Assembly (NCBI GenBank): GCA_963664935.2
Contig: CAXXSE010000007.1
Location: 124,001-188,000, forward strand
Source of the DNA: G963664935 sp963664935
GTDB lineage: Bacteria > Pseudomonadota > Gammaproteobacteria > Methylococcales > G963664935
DNA: 64,000 nt
Direction of reading: 5' to 3'
The notes under the pieces were generated by a model that saw only the letters and a list, made by a program, of their open reading frames with translations, had not been told where the DNA came from and did not search any database. Shown one piece after another: positions 46,747 to 56,292 of this stretch. Every line of letters begins with the position of its first letter. Position 1 is the first letter of the stretch. The position numbers and the translations under genes were made by a program.

Positions 46747-47610
46747 ATGCCACGCCGTCCTCGTTTGGTTGTACCGGAGATTCCTTTGCATATTATCCAG
46801 AGAGGTAATAATCGACAGGCATGTTTTTTTAGTGATGAAGATTATCTTTTTTACCTTGAATGTTTGCTGGAGTATTCTCAGAAAACTAATTGCACGATAC
46901 ATGGATATGTTTTAATGACAAATCATGTTCACATGTTACTAACGCCAAGAGATAAGGACAGTGTTGGTCAACTTATGAAACGGCTTGGTCAAAGGTATGT
47001 GCAATATATCAATCGAATGTATCGGCGTAGTGGCACACTCTGGGAAGGGCGGTTTCGATCATGTATAGCTCAGGAAGACAATTACTTACTGCATTGTCAG
47101 CGATATATCGAACTTAATCCAGTTCGTGCAGAAATGGTTTTACACCCGGCGGATTATAGGTGGTCGAGCTATCGAAGCAACGCACAGGGGGAGAGAATTA
47201 AGTTGATCAAACCTCATTTTATGTACAAGAGATTGGGTTTAACAGCGACCACGCGACAGGCAAGTTATCGTGAATTATTTCGATCCAAATTGGAGCCTGA
47301 TTTGGTTGATGAAATACGCAAGGCGACGAATGGTAATTTTGTTTTGGGGAATGATCGTTTCAAGGACGAAATCAGCAAAACTTTGGGGAGGCGTGTAAAA
47401 CTATGTATTCCGCCCCAACGTGACCGCTCATACCGATTGAACGTGACCGCCTATTCCGGAGCAACGTGACCGGCTATTCCGTTTGAACGTGACCGATTTT
47501 CGGGGTTTTCCCGGAATCACCGGTTACGATCCCGGAATTCATTGTAAGACACTGGAATTCTTATCTTTAATCCGGCATAACTTGCTCCTTTCTAAAGGAG
47601 GAGAAAGACG

Positions 47611-49149
47611 ATGCCAAACCGGAGAATTCTAATGCGACAAATCAAAGAAATATTACGCCTCAAATATGAAGCAAAACTCAGCCATGAGAAAATTGCACGG
47701 TCGTGTGGCTTATCAAAAGGCGCCATTGGTAAATATGTGAGTCTGGCTAAGGCAAAAGGGCTCACCTGGCCTTTGCCTGAGGGGATGGATGAGCCACAAC
47801 TCGAAGCGTGTTTGTTTCGAACTCAAGCTGCGCCTTCTCAATATACCTTGCCTGATTACCCCAAGATTCACCAAGAGTTAAAACGTAAAGGCGTGACCTT
47901 ACAGCTGTTGTGGGCGGAATATTCCGAGGTGTATCAGGATAAAGCATATCGGTACAGCCAGTTTTGCCATCAGTATCGACAATGGCGGGGTCGGCAGAAG
48001 CGCAGTATGTGTCAGGTCCATCAGGCCGGCGAGAAACTCTTCATTGATTATTGCGGACCCACGGTCCCGATTGTGAGCCGGGAAACCGGCGAAATAAGGA
48101 CCGCACAAGTCTTTGTGGCGGTTATGGGTGCGTCCAATTATTGCTACGCGGACGCCACCTGGACGCACAGTTTACCCGACTGGATTGCCTCGCATCAGCG
48201 CGCCTTCCGGTTCTTTGGCGGGATGGTCGCGTTATTGGTCCCGGACAACCTTAAATCGGGTGTTAACTTGGCTTGTCACTATGACCCAAAACCCAATGCC
48301 ACCTATTTGGAGATGGCTCAGCATTACCAAACCGCCATCCTACCGGCACGACCTTATAAACCCAAAGACAAAGCCAAAGCGGAAGCCGGTGTTCTGTTAG
48401 TTGAACGTTGGATACTGGCGCGTCTGCGGCATCATACCTTCTTTTCATTATCTGACCTCAACCAATCCATTACAGAACTTTTGGAGGATTTAAACCGCCG
48501 ACCTTTTCAAAAGCTTGAGGGTTCGAGATTATCGGCATTCGAATTACTGGATAAGCCCGTTCTTAAACCGTTACCCGAGCAGCCCTATGAATATGCCCTG
48601 TGGAAAAAAGCCAAAGTCAGTATCGATTATCACATTGAAATCGACAAGCATTTTTATAGTGTTCCCCATCAACGGGTCGGTCAAAAACTGGATGTCAGAA
48701 TTACCGCGACATCGGTTGAAGTGCTCCATAAAAGCCAACGGGTGGCCAGCCATGCCAAACAGCACAGCGGCGGCTTCTCAACCTGCCCCGAGCATATGCC
48801 CAAGCACCACCGTCAACACCGTGAATGGTCACCGAAGCGGTTTATTACCTGGGCACAATCCATCGGCCCCTGTACTGCTCAAGTCGTTCAACAGGTGTTA
48901 CACGGGCGTCCTCATGCCGAACAAGGGTATCGGGCGTGTTTAGGTCTACTCCATCATGCCTGCCGGTATAGTCAAAAACGACTGGAAGCGGCCTGTGAGA
49001 AAGCGTTAGCGATTCATTCGCCGAACTATCGAAGCATTACCTCCATTCTCAAAAAAGGGCTGGATCAGTGGCCAAAAGAAGATACCGCACAAACCGAATC
49101 TTCCGGTCCGGAACACGACAATGTTCGGGGTTCAGACTATTACCACTAA
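47611..49149 (+). CDS. istA: IS21-family transposase IstA
   Basis: 512 residues. N-terminal helix-turn-helix (HEKIARSCGLSKGAIGKYV, about residues 25-43). Integrase-like DDE core with Asp in EKLFIDYCGPTVPIV (about 144), Asp in LVPDNLKSGV (about 210) and Glu in KPKDKAKAEAGVLLVERWI (about 257). Then the C-terminal Mu-transposase-like beta barrel (DKHFYSVPHQRVGQKLDVR). It looks intact. A good AGGAGG site precedes the ATG. Confidence 0.96.
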   Translation: MPNRRILMRQIKEILRLKYEAKLSHEKIARSCGLSKGAIGKYVSLAKAKGLTWPLPEGMDEPQLEACLFRTQAAPSQYTLPDYPKIHQELKRKGVTLQLLWAEYSEVYQDKAYRYSQFCHQYRQWRGRQKRSMCQVHQAGEKLFIDYCGPTVPIVSRETGEIRTAQVFVAVMGASNYCYADATWTHSLPDWIASHQRAFRFFGGMVALLVPDNLKSGVNLACHYDPKPNATYLEMAQHYQTAILPARPYKPKDKAKAEAGVLLVERWILARLRHHTFFSLSDLNQSITELLEDLNRRPFQKLEGSRLSAFELLDKPVLKPLPEQPYEYALWKKAKVSIDYHIEIDKHFYSVPHQRVGQKLDVRITATSVEVLHKSQRVASHAKQHSGGFSTCPEHMPKHHRQHREWSPKRFITWAQSIGPCTAQVVQQVLHGRPHAEQGYRACLGLLHHACRYSQKRLEAACEKALAIHSPNYRSITSILKKGLDQWPKEDTAQTESSGPEHDNVRGSDYYH

Positions 49150-49240
49150 ACGGGCAGCCTGAATCCATCTGTTCCATAAAAAATAATATCCGGTGATGGC
49201 GAATCCAGCCATCACCGGATTCACACACGATAGGAAACTG

Positions 49241-49981
49241 ATGATGTTGACACAACACACCCTTCAAAAACTTCACACCCTGAAACTCATCGGCATGCTG
49301 GATGCCTTTGAACAACAACAAGCTCAACCCGAGACCCATGATCTGTCCTTTGAAGAGCGACTCGGACTATTGGTGGATCGAAAAATACTCTATCGGGAAA
49401 ACAAACGCCTGGAACGGCTATTACGCGGTGCAAAACTCCGCGTCAATGCCTGTATTGAAGATATTAATTATCGTCATCCACGGGGTCTCGATCGTTCGCG
49501 AATGGCTTCGTTAGCCAGCTGTGACTGGATCGGCAGACAACTCAATCTGTGTATCGTCGGCGCCACCGGGACCGGCAAAACCTGGTTGGCCGGCGCCTTC
49601 GGTAATCAAGCCTGTAGACAAGGGTTATCGGTCCGTTATCTTCGCCTACCGAGACTGTTCGAAATGTTACGTATTGCCCATGGCTATGGGAGCTATCCAA
49701 GGCTCATGAATCAATTGGCTAAAACCGATTTGATGGTGTTGGATGATTGGGGCTTACAAAAACTCTCCGCACCCCAGAGAAATGATATCATGGAAATTAT
49801 TGAGGATCGTTATGGATTACGTTCTACTCTGATTGCCAGCCAACTGCCGATTGAACATTGGCATGACTACGTGGGCGATGCCACGCTTGCGGATGCGATT
49901 CTTGACCGACTTCTACACAATGCTCAACGACTTTTACTCGATGGAGAATCAATGCGAAAAACCACTGACAAAATTGACTGA
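49241..49981 (+). CDS. istB: IS21-family AAA+ helper ATPase IstB
   Basis: 246 residues from the ATG at 49241 (an upstream ATG at 49193 lacks the family start). DnaC-like AAA+: Walker A GATGTGKTWLAGAF (about 106-119), Walker B LMVLDDWGL, sensor region STLIASQLPIEHWHDYVGD. IstB prepares target DNA for IstA. Intact; separated from istA by ~90 bp. Confidence 0.95.
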   Translation: MMLTQHTLQKLHTLKLIGMLDAFEQQQAQPETHDLSFEERLGLLVDRKILYRENKRLERLLRGAKLRVNACIEDINYRHPRGLDRSRMASLASCDWIGRQLNLCIVGATGTGKTWLAGAFGNQACRQGLSVRYLRLPRLFEMLRIAHGYGSYPRLMNQLAKTDLMVLDDWGLQKLSAPQRNDIMEIIEDRYGLRSTLIASQLPIEHWHDYVGDATLADAILDRLLHNAQRLLLDGESMRKTTDKID

Positions 49982-50207
49982 TCGTGACCGATTAGTGTAA
50001 AAATAACCCTACCAGTGTTTTTGCAATGTGCAATCGGTCACGTTCCCCGGAATGACCGGTCATTTTCAGCGGAATAGTCATAAAACCAGGTAAAGCAGAG
50101 AGGCCTGTTAAGAATGAAAACTAACCATGGTCTGTCCCCTATATTCTTCTCTATTGCTATTGCGGAGAATAGTCCTCATTATATCCGCACAAATCGCGGA
50201 GAAACAA

Positions 50208-51308
50208 ATGTACCTATGGGAAAAATCAGATTGGCCTGCTTTCACCTGGGATGATCCCGGCCTGACCAAACTACTCGTACAGGTTTCGAGAGAGCAAGGG
50301 CGGCTATTAGGTAAAATGGAGGCGCTTGGCTTCGAGCTGCGCAGTGAAGCGCACCTTCGTACCCTGACACATGATGTGGTCAAATCGAGCGAAATAGAGG
50401 GCGAAAAATTAGATTCCGATCAGGTCAGATCATCCATTGCACGACGCCTCGGATTAGATATAGGCGGGCTTGTCCCCACTGACCGCAATGTCGAAGGCAT
50501 AGTTGAAATGATGCTGGATGCAACGGGCAACTATACCCAAGCCCTGAGCGAAGATCGGCTATTCGCATGGCATGCATCATTGTTTCCAACAGGGCGAAGC
50601 GGCATGAGCAAAATACGGGTTGGCAGCTGGCGTGATGATAGCAACGGCCCCATGCAAGTTATTTCAGGCCAGATAGGACGAGAAAAAATCCACTACCAAG
50701 CACCACCCGCAGAACGTGTGCCTAATGAAATGGAAAAGTTCCTGCGCTGGTTTAGGCAACCGGGGGACATCGACCCGCTGTTCATTGCGGGGCTTGCGCA
50801 TTTATGGTTTGTAACCATCCATCCATTCGACGACGGCAATGGCCGTATCGCCCGCGCCATAGCCGATATGACGCTAACCCGTGCGGAAAAAACAGGCCAA
50901 CGCTTCTACAGCGTGTCGGCGCAAATCCGCCATCAACACAAAAATTACTACAACACGTTAGAACAAACACAAAAAGGTGAACTTGATATTTCGCGGTGGC
51001 AAAACTGGTTTTTAAGCTGCCTTCACGATGCACTCGAAGGAGCACAACAGACATTGTCATCCATACTCAGCAAAGCATTTTTCTGGGAACGTTTTGCCCA
51101 GCAGCCATTAAATGAACGACAGGTAAAAATACTCAATAAATTACTGGATGGTTTTGACGGTAAACTCACCACATCTAAATGGGCAAAAATTGCAAAATGT
51201 TCGCAAGATACGGCCTATCGCGACATCCTGAACCTGATCGGCCGAGGCGCATTACAAAAAGATGAGGGCGGCGGGCGCAGTACAAGCTATTCGGTGGTCA
51301 TGGAATGA
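50208..51308 (+). CDS. Fic-domain protein with N-terminal inhibitory motif
   Basis: 366 residues from ATG 50208 (N-terminus MYLWEKSDWPAFTWDD, the DUF4172 start). The Fic motif HPFDDGNGR (205-213) is complete, implying AMP transfer to a hydroxyl side chain of a target protein. The N-terminal motif SSEIEGE (60-66) matches the class II auto-inhibitory helix S-x-x-x-E-G. C-terminal winged-helix-like region (KLTTSKWAKIAKCSQDTAYRDI, about 320-345) suggests DNA or regulatory binding. It lies directly downstream of the RAYT unit and reads in the same direction. Confidence 0.92.
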   Translation: MYLWEKSDWPAFTWDDPGLTKLLVQVSREQGRLLGKMEALGFELRSEAHLRTLTHDVVKSSEIEGEKLDSDQVRSSIARRLGLDIGGLVPTDRNVEGIVEMMLDATGNYTQALSEDRLFAWHASLFPTGRSGMSKIRVGSWRDDSNGPMQVISGQIGREKIHYQAPPAERVPNEMEKFLRWFRQPGDIDPLFIAGLAHLWFVTIHPFDDGNGRIARAIADMTLTRAEKTGQRFYSVSAQIRHQHKNYYNTLEQTQKGELDISRWQNWFLSCLHDALEGAQQTLSSILSKAFFWERFAQQPLNERQVKILNKLLDGFDGKLTTSKWAKIAKCSQDTAYRDILNLIGRGALQKDEGGGRSTSYSVVME

Positions 51309-51389
51309 CCCGGCAATTTTCCCCTTAATCTTAGCCCATCTTCGTGACTTATATTAATAATTCCCCTAAATTACAATAAGTTAAAAATT

Positions 51390-51754
51390 TTATCCTGTCT
51401 CAGTTGGCACTACAGATTTTTTCTTGTTAATAATCGTTTTACATTGACCTATTAGGTCAGGTTTAATATTTAAAGCATCGTAAATTTGTTTCTGTCGTGC
51501 TTCGGCTTTAGTGGTTGTCCGCAGGTGAATCATTCTCTTATCGTCGGTCGGCAATGTAATGGTGATACGTTGCTGGGTCGACAGGATGTTGCGAATGCTG
51601 TCCCAGCTTAAATGAATACCTTGTTGTTTCAGTTGATAGCGCTGGGGCGGAATACACAGACTTTCTTTCCGACACGAACGGATTCAACGATCCGACAGGT
51701 GTAATAGGCCTCGCCATTATCCAGAGATTTCGTTTTGGTTCTTCGAATATACAT
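51390..51754 (-). pseudogene. Internally deleted IS1634-like transposase remnant
   Basis: On the minus strand the ATG at 51754 begins MYIRRTKTKSLDNGEAYYTCRIVESVRVGKKV, the usual N-terminus of IS1634-type transposases. After ~32 codons the sequence jumps, out of frame, to the C-terminal part (QLKQQGIHLSWDSIRNILST ... TKAEARQKQIYDALNI, stop at 51390). About three quarters of the gene is missing. The junction (51643-51656) is 14 bp identical to the left end of the IS21 element at 47404-47417. Confidence 0.75.
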
Positions 51755-51781
51755 GCTCCTAGTATTCATGAAAAACCAGGG

Positions 51782-52012
51782 AAGTCTTGTCCAATATGAA
51801 ATGGCCCTGAAGAGGGGGGGTAATTTCTAACGTGAAATGGCCCTGAAACCGAGAACAGATCATAAATTGAGGTTAACTTACGCTTCAGAAGTGTCAAGGA
51901 GATTCCTCCGCTACGCTACAAACTCCTCCTTGACACCTCTTCCGCTCCAGTTAAAAGGTTATTCATGATCTGTTCCCAATTTCAGGGCCATTTATAGATT
52001 GGAATAGACTTT
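51782..52012 (-). mobile_element. MITE-like element, copy 2 (inverted relative to copy 1)
   Basis: 231 bp, nearly identical to the reverse complement of 35356-35583, with the same AAGTCT-type ends, AATGGCCCTGAA repeats and internal palindromic arms; it differs mainly by a longer G-run and a few substitutions. No target duplication is obvious here. Confidence 0.85.
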
Positions 52013-52081
52013 TAAGAGCCCCCATTCGAAGGAATGGATTCGGAGGATGTAGTTTCAGGCTTTCAAGCGTTTGAAAAAGAG

Positions 52082-52684
52082 CTATTTATCGTCGGACGTC
52101 TTATATTGAAAGAACGACGAAATGATGTATTTGTCTTCCGATTTAGGAATACATCCACAGTGCATGTGCGTCCATGTCGTTGGGAAAAGTATTCCATAAC
52201 CGCGTATTGGAACGACCTTTTGTTGTTGATAGTAGAACATCGGCTCACCGCCATGTTTAACATTGTTAAGATAAATGATCATTGCCACAAGTCTATTGTG
52301 GGTTTGAGGACTCGACCCGTCGTAGTGCCAGGTGAATTGCCCATGATCCTTTAAATACTTTTGAATTTTGTATCCGGTGCCTTCTATGGGGTAAAGCTGT
52401 AAACTAGGGAAATGGGGCAGGAAATGATCTAATGCTCTAGCAACCGATTTGTGAATACGCGTGTAGATATCAAGCCATTCCCCTTGCTGGGGAATTGTTA
52501 AATCAAAACTGATCTTGTCGGTATTTTGGCTATGGCCCGCTGTTGGGTGGACGACCTTTCCAATATCCACGTGCCGGGATGTATTAAATTTGGCAATAAT
52601 TTCGTCACACAGATTTTGGTCGAGAAAATTCTCGATTTGGGTAATAAAGTCCGTGATATCAACGAATTTCATAGCGTAGGGCAC
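52082..52684 (-). CDS. 2OG-Fe(II) oxygenase (prolyl 4-hydroxylase-like)
   Basis: 200 residues (or 197 from the next Met). Double-stranded beta-helix dioxygenase: iron-binding H-x-D in FTWHYDGSS (about 120-128), distal His in TTWTHMHCG (about 170), and a Lys for 2-oxoglutarate about 10 residues on. An N-terminal FLDQNLCDEIIAKFN segment is typical of hydroxylases of the P4Hc type. The substrate is unknown. It follows secF in the same direction, ~160 bp apart. Confidence 0.85.
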   Translation of the reverse strand: MPYAMKFVDITDFITQIENFLDQNLCDEIIAKFNTSRHVDIGKVVHPTAGHSQNTDKISFDLTIPQQGEWLDIYTRIHKSVARALDHFLPHFPSLQLYPIEGTGYKIQKYLKDHGQFTWHYDGSSPQTHNRLVAMIIYLNNVKHGGEPMFYYQQQKVVPIRGYGILFPTTWTHMHCGCIPKSEDKYIISSFFQYKTSDDK

Positions 52685-52846
52685 TTTTAGCGTAGTGCCA
52701 ATTTGGAAATCGGTTGGGATTCCGTTCTAAATCGTTACGATAGCAAACGTGTGTTTATGTTTCGATGTCTGGGTATGCGGACCCAAAGATCCAAATTTCC
52801 TTATTTCGATCCGCTGATGATTTCGTTGCGTGAGAATACGGCCTAT

Positions 52847-53788
52847 TTACGGCCGGTTATCAACAATCGCGCCTTCTTTTTCCGGAAGGACTAGATCTGC
52901 CCTACTAACCCCAAGTCCCAAGACAATTGGGCTGGCAATATAGATTGAGGAATAGGTTCCCACCACTACACCGATAATTAACGCGATGGCAAAATTATGG
53001 ATGAGCTCACCGCCGAGAATAGCCAAGGCGAATAAGACCAATAAGGTCGTAAACGAGGTCACCATGGTTCGGCTTAAGGTTTGATTCAAGGAAACATTCA
53101 TAACTTCTTCCGATGAACCTTTTCTTATTTTTCGAAAATTCTCTCGGATACGGTCGTAGACCACGATGGTATCGTTGAGTGAATAGCCGATCACGGCTAA
53201 AAGCGCCGCCAACACAGTGAGATCGAAGTTCATTCCGAGGATAGAGAATATCCCAAGTGTTACGATCACGTCATGACCTAAAGCCGCTACGGATCCTAAA
53301 GCGAAACGATACTCGAAACGCCAAGCGACATACATCAAAATGCACAGCAATGAATAGATTAGCGCCAAGCCCCCGTCCTCGGTCAATTCGTCACCGACTT
53401 GCGGTCCGACGAACTCAACACGGCGCAATTTACCCTTTTCACCGTAACCGGAATCAAGAACTTCAATCATTTGGGTACTTTGGCCTGCACTGCTATTATC
53501 CTTGTTTGGCGCTAATCGAATGAGTATGTCTTTGGATGTTCCAAAATGTTGGACCGTTGCATCGGAAAAATTTCCCTCTCTCAATACTCTCCTAATCTTC
53601 GCCAAATCAACCGATTCTTGGTATCCAACCTCAACCAGAGTGCCCCCGGTAAAATCAAGCCCGAGATGCAATCCTTGCGCTAATAATGAAATAATCGAGA
53701 TGAGGATAAAAGCCGCTGAAAAACTCAACGCAAGCTTTCGTTTCCCTAAAAAATCAATGTGAAATAGGGCTTTCGTGGTCTTTTTCAT
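52847..53788 (-). CDS. secF: Protein translocase subunit SecF
   Basis: 313 residues, six hydrophobic helices. N-terminal periplasmic motif LGLDFTGGTLVEVGY, then QVGDELTEDGGLALIYSLLCILMYVAWRFEYRF, NDTIVVYDRIREN and TSFTTLLVLFALAILGG, all standard for SecF. With SecD and YajC it uses proton motive force to help preprotein export. It lies ~80 bp after secD. Confidence 0.96.
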   Translation of the reverse strand: MKKTTKALFHIDFLGKRKLALSFSAAFILISIISLLAQGLHLGLDFTGGTLVEVGYQESVDLAKIRRVLREGNFSDATVQHFGTSKDILIRLAPNKDNSSAGQSTQMIEVLDSGYGEKGKLRRVEFVGPQVGDELTEDGGLALIYSLLCILMYVAWRFEYRFALGSVAALGHDVIVTLGIFSILGMNFDLTVLAALLAVIGYSLNDTIVVYDRIRENFRKIRKGSSEEVMNVSLNQTLSRTMVTSFTTLLVLFALAILGGELIHNFAIALIIGVVVGTYSSIYIASPIVLGLGVSRADLVLPEKEGAIVDNRP

Positions 53789-53869
53789 GCTGCGATATCT
53801 AAAAATGTTGTTTGTAATGTCTCGATCAAGCGCTTGAGCCTTGTGTCGTGGTGGAATCGCGGATTCAGG

Positions 53870-55723
53870 TTAAATAGAAAGTTTGCTAATTCGGCGTTCA
53901 CCGTAAATTATATTAACCATCATTCGAGTCCCGAGAATTGCCGTAAACATGGACGTTAAAATACCGATGGAGAGGGTAATGGCAAAGCCCTTTATTGGCC
54001 CCGTTCCAAAACCGAATAGGATAATTGCGGCGATCAAGGTCGTGATATTGGCATCGAGAATGGTGAAAAACGCTTTTTCGTATCCTGAAAAAATGCTCGC
54101 CTGAGGCGAATTGCCGTTCTTAAGTTCTTCACGGATTCTCTCAAAAATCAAGACGTTCGCATCAACCGCCATACCGACGGTCAAAACAATTCCGGCTATA
54201 CCCGGAAGGGTGAGAGTTGCTTGCAGCATGGAAAGAACCGATACAATCAAAACGATATTGATAATCAAAGCGCAATCGGCGATGACACCGAATACTTTGT
54301 AATAACCACCCATGAACAGTAATACAACAATTAATCCTACAATAACGGATAGCATACCTTTGTCGATGTTGTCCTGTCCCAGACTAGGGCCTACGGTTCT
54401 TTCCTCAACAATCTCGATGGGCGCGGCCAGAGCTCCCGCCCTTAATAACAGCGCCAAATTCCGGGCTTCCTGGGTGGAGTCCAGTCCGGTAATCTGAAAC
54501 CGTTTGCTAAAAGCATCGCGTATCGTTGCGACGTTGATAACCTCCTCCGTCTTCTTTTTTACCCGGATTTTTTCACCCTTAACGATCCGTGATTCAACTT
54601 TATTTTCGATAAACACCACAGCCATTGGTTTCCCGATGTTCTTCTGGGTGATCTTCCCCATTTTTTTGGCACCAACGCCATCAAGGGTGACGTATACCGC
54701 AGGTGAACCGCTTTGTGGATCAAGACCTGAAGATGCATCCACAATTTGATCTCCAGTCACGATCACGCGCCGTTTCAACAGAATCGGTTGGCCATTGCGT
54801 TGGTAATATAATCTTGTTCCAATAGGCGCATGGGAATCCACGGCTTTTTGTACGTCGTGCTCAACATCCGCCAACCGAAACGCCAGGGTAGCGGTTGCGC
54901 CGAGAATTTCTTTTGCCCGTGCGGTATCCTGAACGCCCGGAAGTTGTACAACGATACGTTCCGCGCCCTGCTGTTGAACTAAGGGTTCCGCAACGCCCAA
55001 TTCATTCACCCGATTGCGCAATGTAGTCATATTCTGCGCGATAGCAAATTTTCGGATCTCCTTACGCTCGGTATCCGACAAAGCCGCCGATAATTCCAAT
55101 TCATCGGTATCCGAACGCAACACTAATTCTCTGAATTCACGTCGAATGACCCTTTCCGCGTTTTCCACGGTTTCGCTATCCTTGAATTTGACTTTGATAG
55201 AGTCACCCTTCCGCGATACCGCGACATAACGTATTTTCTCGCTTCTCAGTAACGAGCGGATATCGCCTGCGTAGCGCTCCACGGCTTGGTTTAGAGCCGC
55301 CTCCATATCCACTTTCAGTAAAAAATGTACTCCGCCACGCAGATCAAGCCCTAAATACATGGGATCCCCACCCAGCGCAGCCAGCCATGAAGGGGTTGCC
55401 GGGGCCAGATTAAGGGCAACCGAATAGCCTTTTTCCATTTTTGATCTCAGGAGGTCGGCAGCTTCGAGCTGACTTTCAGTGTTGTCGAAACGCACCAAAA
55501 CCCGATCGTTTTCAAGCGCTCCCTGCTTAAATGAAATTCCGGCATTGCTTAGTAGATTTTCGACTTCACCTACTGTGGTCTGGTCTATGTTCGAATTGCG
55601 AAGGGGCGATATCTGTACTGACGGATCCGCCCCATAAAAATTCGGTAAAGCGTAAAGCGCCGCGATAAGAAAGACGACTATGATTAAGACGTTTTTCCAG
55701 ATCGGAAAACGATTTTGCATCAC
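53870..55723 (-). CDS. secD: Protein translocase subunit SecD
   Basis: 617 residues, like E. coli SecD (615). Motifs: YLGLDLRGGVHFLLKVDM (about 123-140), VQLPGVQDTARAKEILG, GALAAPIEIVEERTVGPSLG, GMAVDANVLIFERIREEL, and the final helices. Partner of SecF and YajC. Confidence 0.97.
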   Translation of the reverse strand: MMQNRFPIWKNVLIIVVFLIAALYALPNFYGADPSVQISPLRNSNIDQTTVGEVENLLSNAGISFKQGALENDRVLVRFDNTESQLEAADLLRSKMEKGYSVALNLAPATPSWLAALGGDPMYLGLDLRGGVHFLLKVDMEAALNQAVERYAGDIRSLLRSEKIRYVAVSRKGDSIKVKFKDSETVENAERVIRREFRELVLRSDTDELELSAALSDTERKEIRKFAIAQNMTTLRNRVNELGVAEPLVQQQGAERIVVQLPGVQDTARAKEILGATATLAFRLADVEHDVQKAVDSHAPIGTRLYYQRNGQPILLKRRVIVTGDQIVDASSGLDPQSGSPAVYVTLDGVGAKKMGKITQKNIGKPMAVVFIENKVESRIVKGEKIRVKKKTEEVINVATIRDAFSKRFQITGLDSTQEARNLALLLRAGALAAPIEIVEERTVGPSLGQDNIDKGMLSVIVGLIVVLLFMGGYYKVFGVIADCALIINIVLIVSVLSMLQATLTLPGIAGIVLTVGMAVDANVLIFERIREELKNGNSPQASIFSGYEKAFFTILDANITTLIAAIILFGFGTGPIKGFAITLSIGILTSMFTAILGTRMMVNIIYGERRISKLSI

Positions 55724-55889
55724 GATTCCTGTGTTGATTGATGTTTATTGTAACTATTCAGTTTGCCCCTGATTTGTTTAAAATCTAGGCTAAAGGGCGC
55801 TGTTTACAAGTGTAAACGACCACTATTGCTCCACGCGTTTTTGTATCATGGTTACGGAGCAAATGAGGGGTGAGATTAATAGTTACAGT

Positions 55890-56228
55890 TTATTTAGACT
55901 TGGCTTTCTGGCTTTTGTAAGTGCCCTTCGGCATTAAGCTGCCGATTGCATTCAGCTGAACTTGAACTTGAACGTTATCGGCCACTTCAATTTTGACAAA
56001 ATTTTCGTCGACACTGACGATACGACCCAACAAACCGCCGTTGGTGACAATTTCGGCTCCTTTGGTAAGCGCCTCCACCAGTTTTTTATGTTCTTTTTGC
56101 CGTTTGGACTGGGGACGGATAAACATCAAATAAAAGAAAACAAGAATAATCACGGGAAAGATCAAGCCCGCGTAATCCTGATCCTGTCCAGCGGTTTGTG
56201 CAAATGCATCAGATATAAAAAAGTTCAT
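55890..56228 (-). CDS. yajC: Preprotein translocase subunit YajC
   Basis: 112 residues: one N-terminal transmembrane helix (AGLIFPVIILVFFYLMF) followed by RPQSKRQKEHKKLVEAL and the small beta domain (GGLLGRIVSVDENFVKIEVADNVQVQVQ). It sits between tgt and secD, the usual gammaproteobacterial order. Confidence 0.95.
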   Translation of the reverse strand: MNFFISDAFAQTAGQDQDYAGLIFPVIILVFFYLMFIRPQSKRQKEHKKLVEALTKGAEIVTNGGLLGRIVSVDENFVKIEVADNVQVQVQLNAIGSLMPKGTYKSQKAKSK

Positions 56229-56292
56229 CGCTCACCTAATATTTAATTTTTCTTTTCAAGTTAAACGAAGGATTATGACACAAAATCTACGC

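Larger units (their letters stand above)
47402..50080 (+). mobile_element. IS21-family insertion sequence (2679 bp)
   Basis: Ends TATGTATTCCGC (47402-47413) and GCGGAATAGTCA (50069-50080) are inverted repeats with mismatches in the outer bases. The ends also carry several inverted GTGACCG-type repeats (at ~47418-47495 and 50018-50066), typical of IS21 transposase binding sites. Target duplication TAAAAC at 47396-47401 and 50081-50086. Carries istA and istB. Confidence 0.92.
46747..50124 (+). pseudogene. rayT: REP-associated tyrosine transposase (RAYT) split by IS21
   Basis: N-terminal part 46747-47401, C-terminal 50087-50124. Y1-type HUH transposase motifs: LHIIQRGNNRQACFF, TNHVHMLLTP (HUH) and the Tyr region QRYVQYINRMYRRSGTLWEG; then YIELNPVRAEMV. 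The IS21-family element interrupts near the 3' end, so the present ORF ends in IS-derived residues (after GRRVKL). Joining at the TAAAAC duplication restores GRRVKPGKAERPVKNEN-stop. Only the last dozen residues are lost, so partial function is conceivable. Confidence 0.88.
46682..50142 (+). mobile_element. RAYT unit bounded by 15-bp inverted repeats (contains IS21 insertion)
   Basis: ATAGGGGACAGACCA at 46682-46696 and its exact reverse complement at 50128-50142 bracket the REP-associated transposase gene and the IS21-family element inserted in it. Without the IS and one target duplication the unit would be about 780 bp. Confidence 0.75.

Noticed and set aside
35356..52012. Whole 16-kb segment as one composite transposon
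   Set aside because: The MITE ends encode no transposase, no common target duplication flanks the pair, and the segment contains core genes such as gdhA; an inversion-prone or simply IS-rich region is the safer reading.
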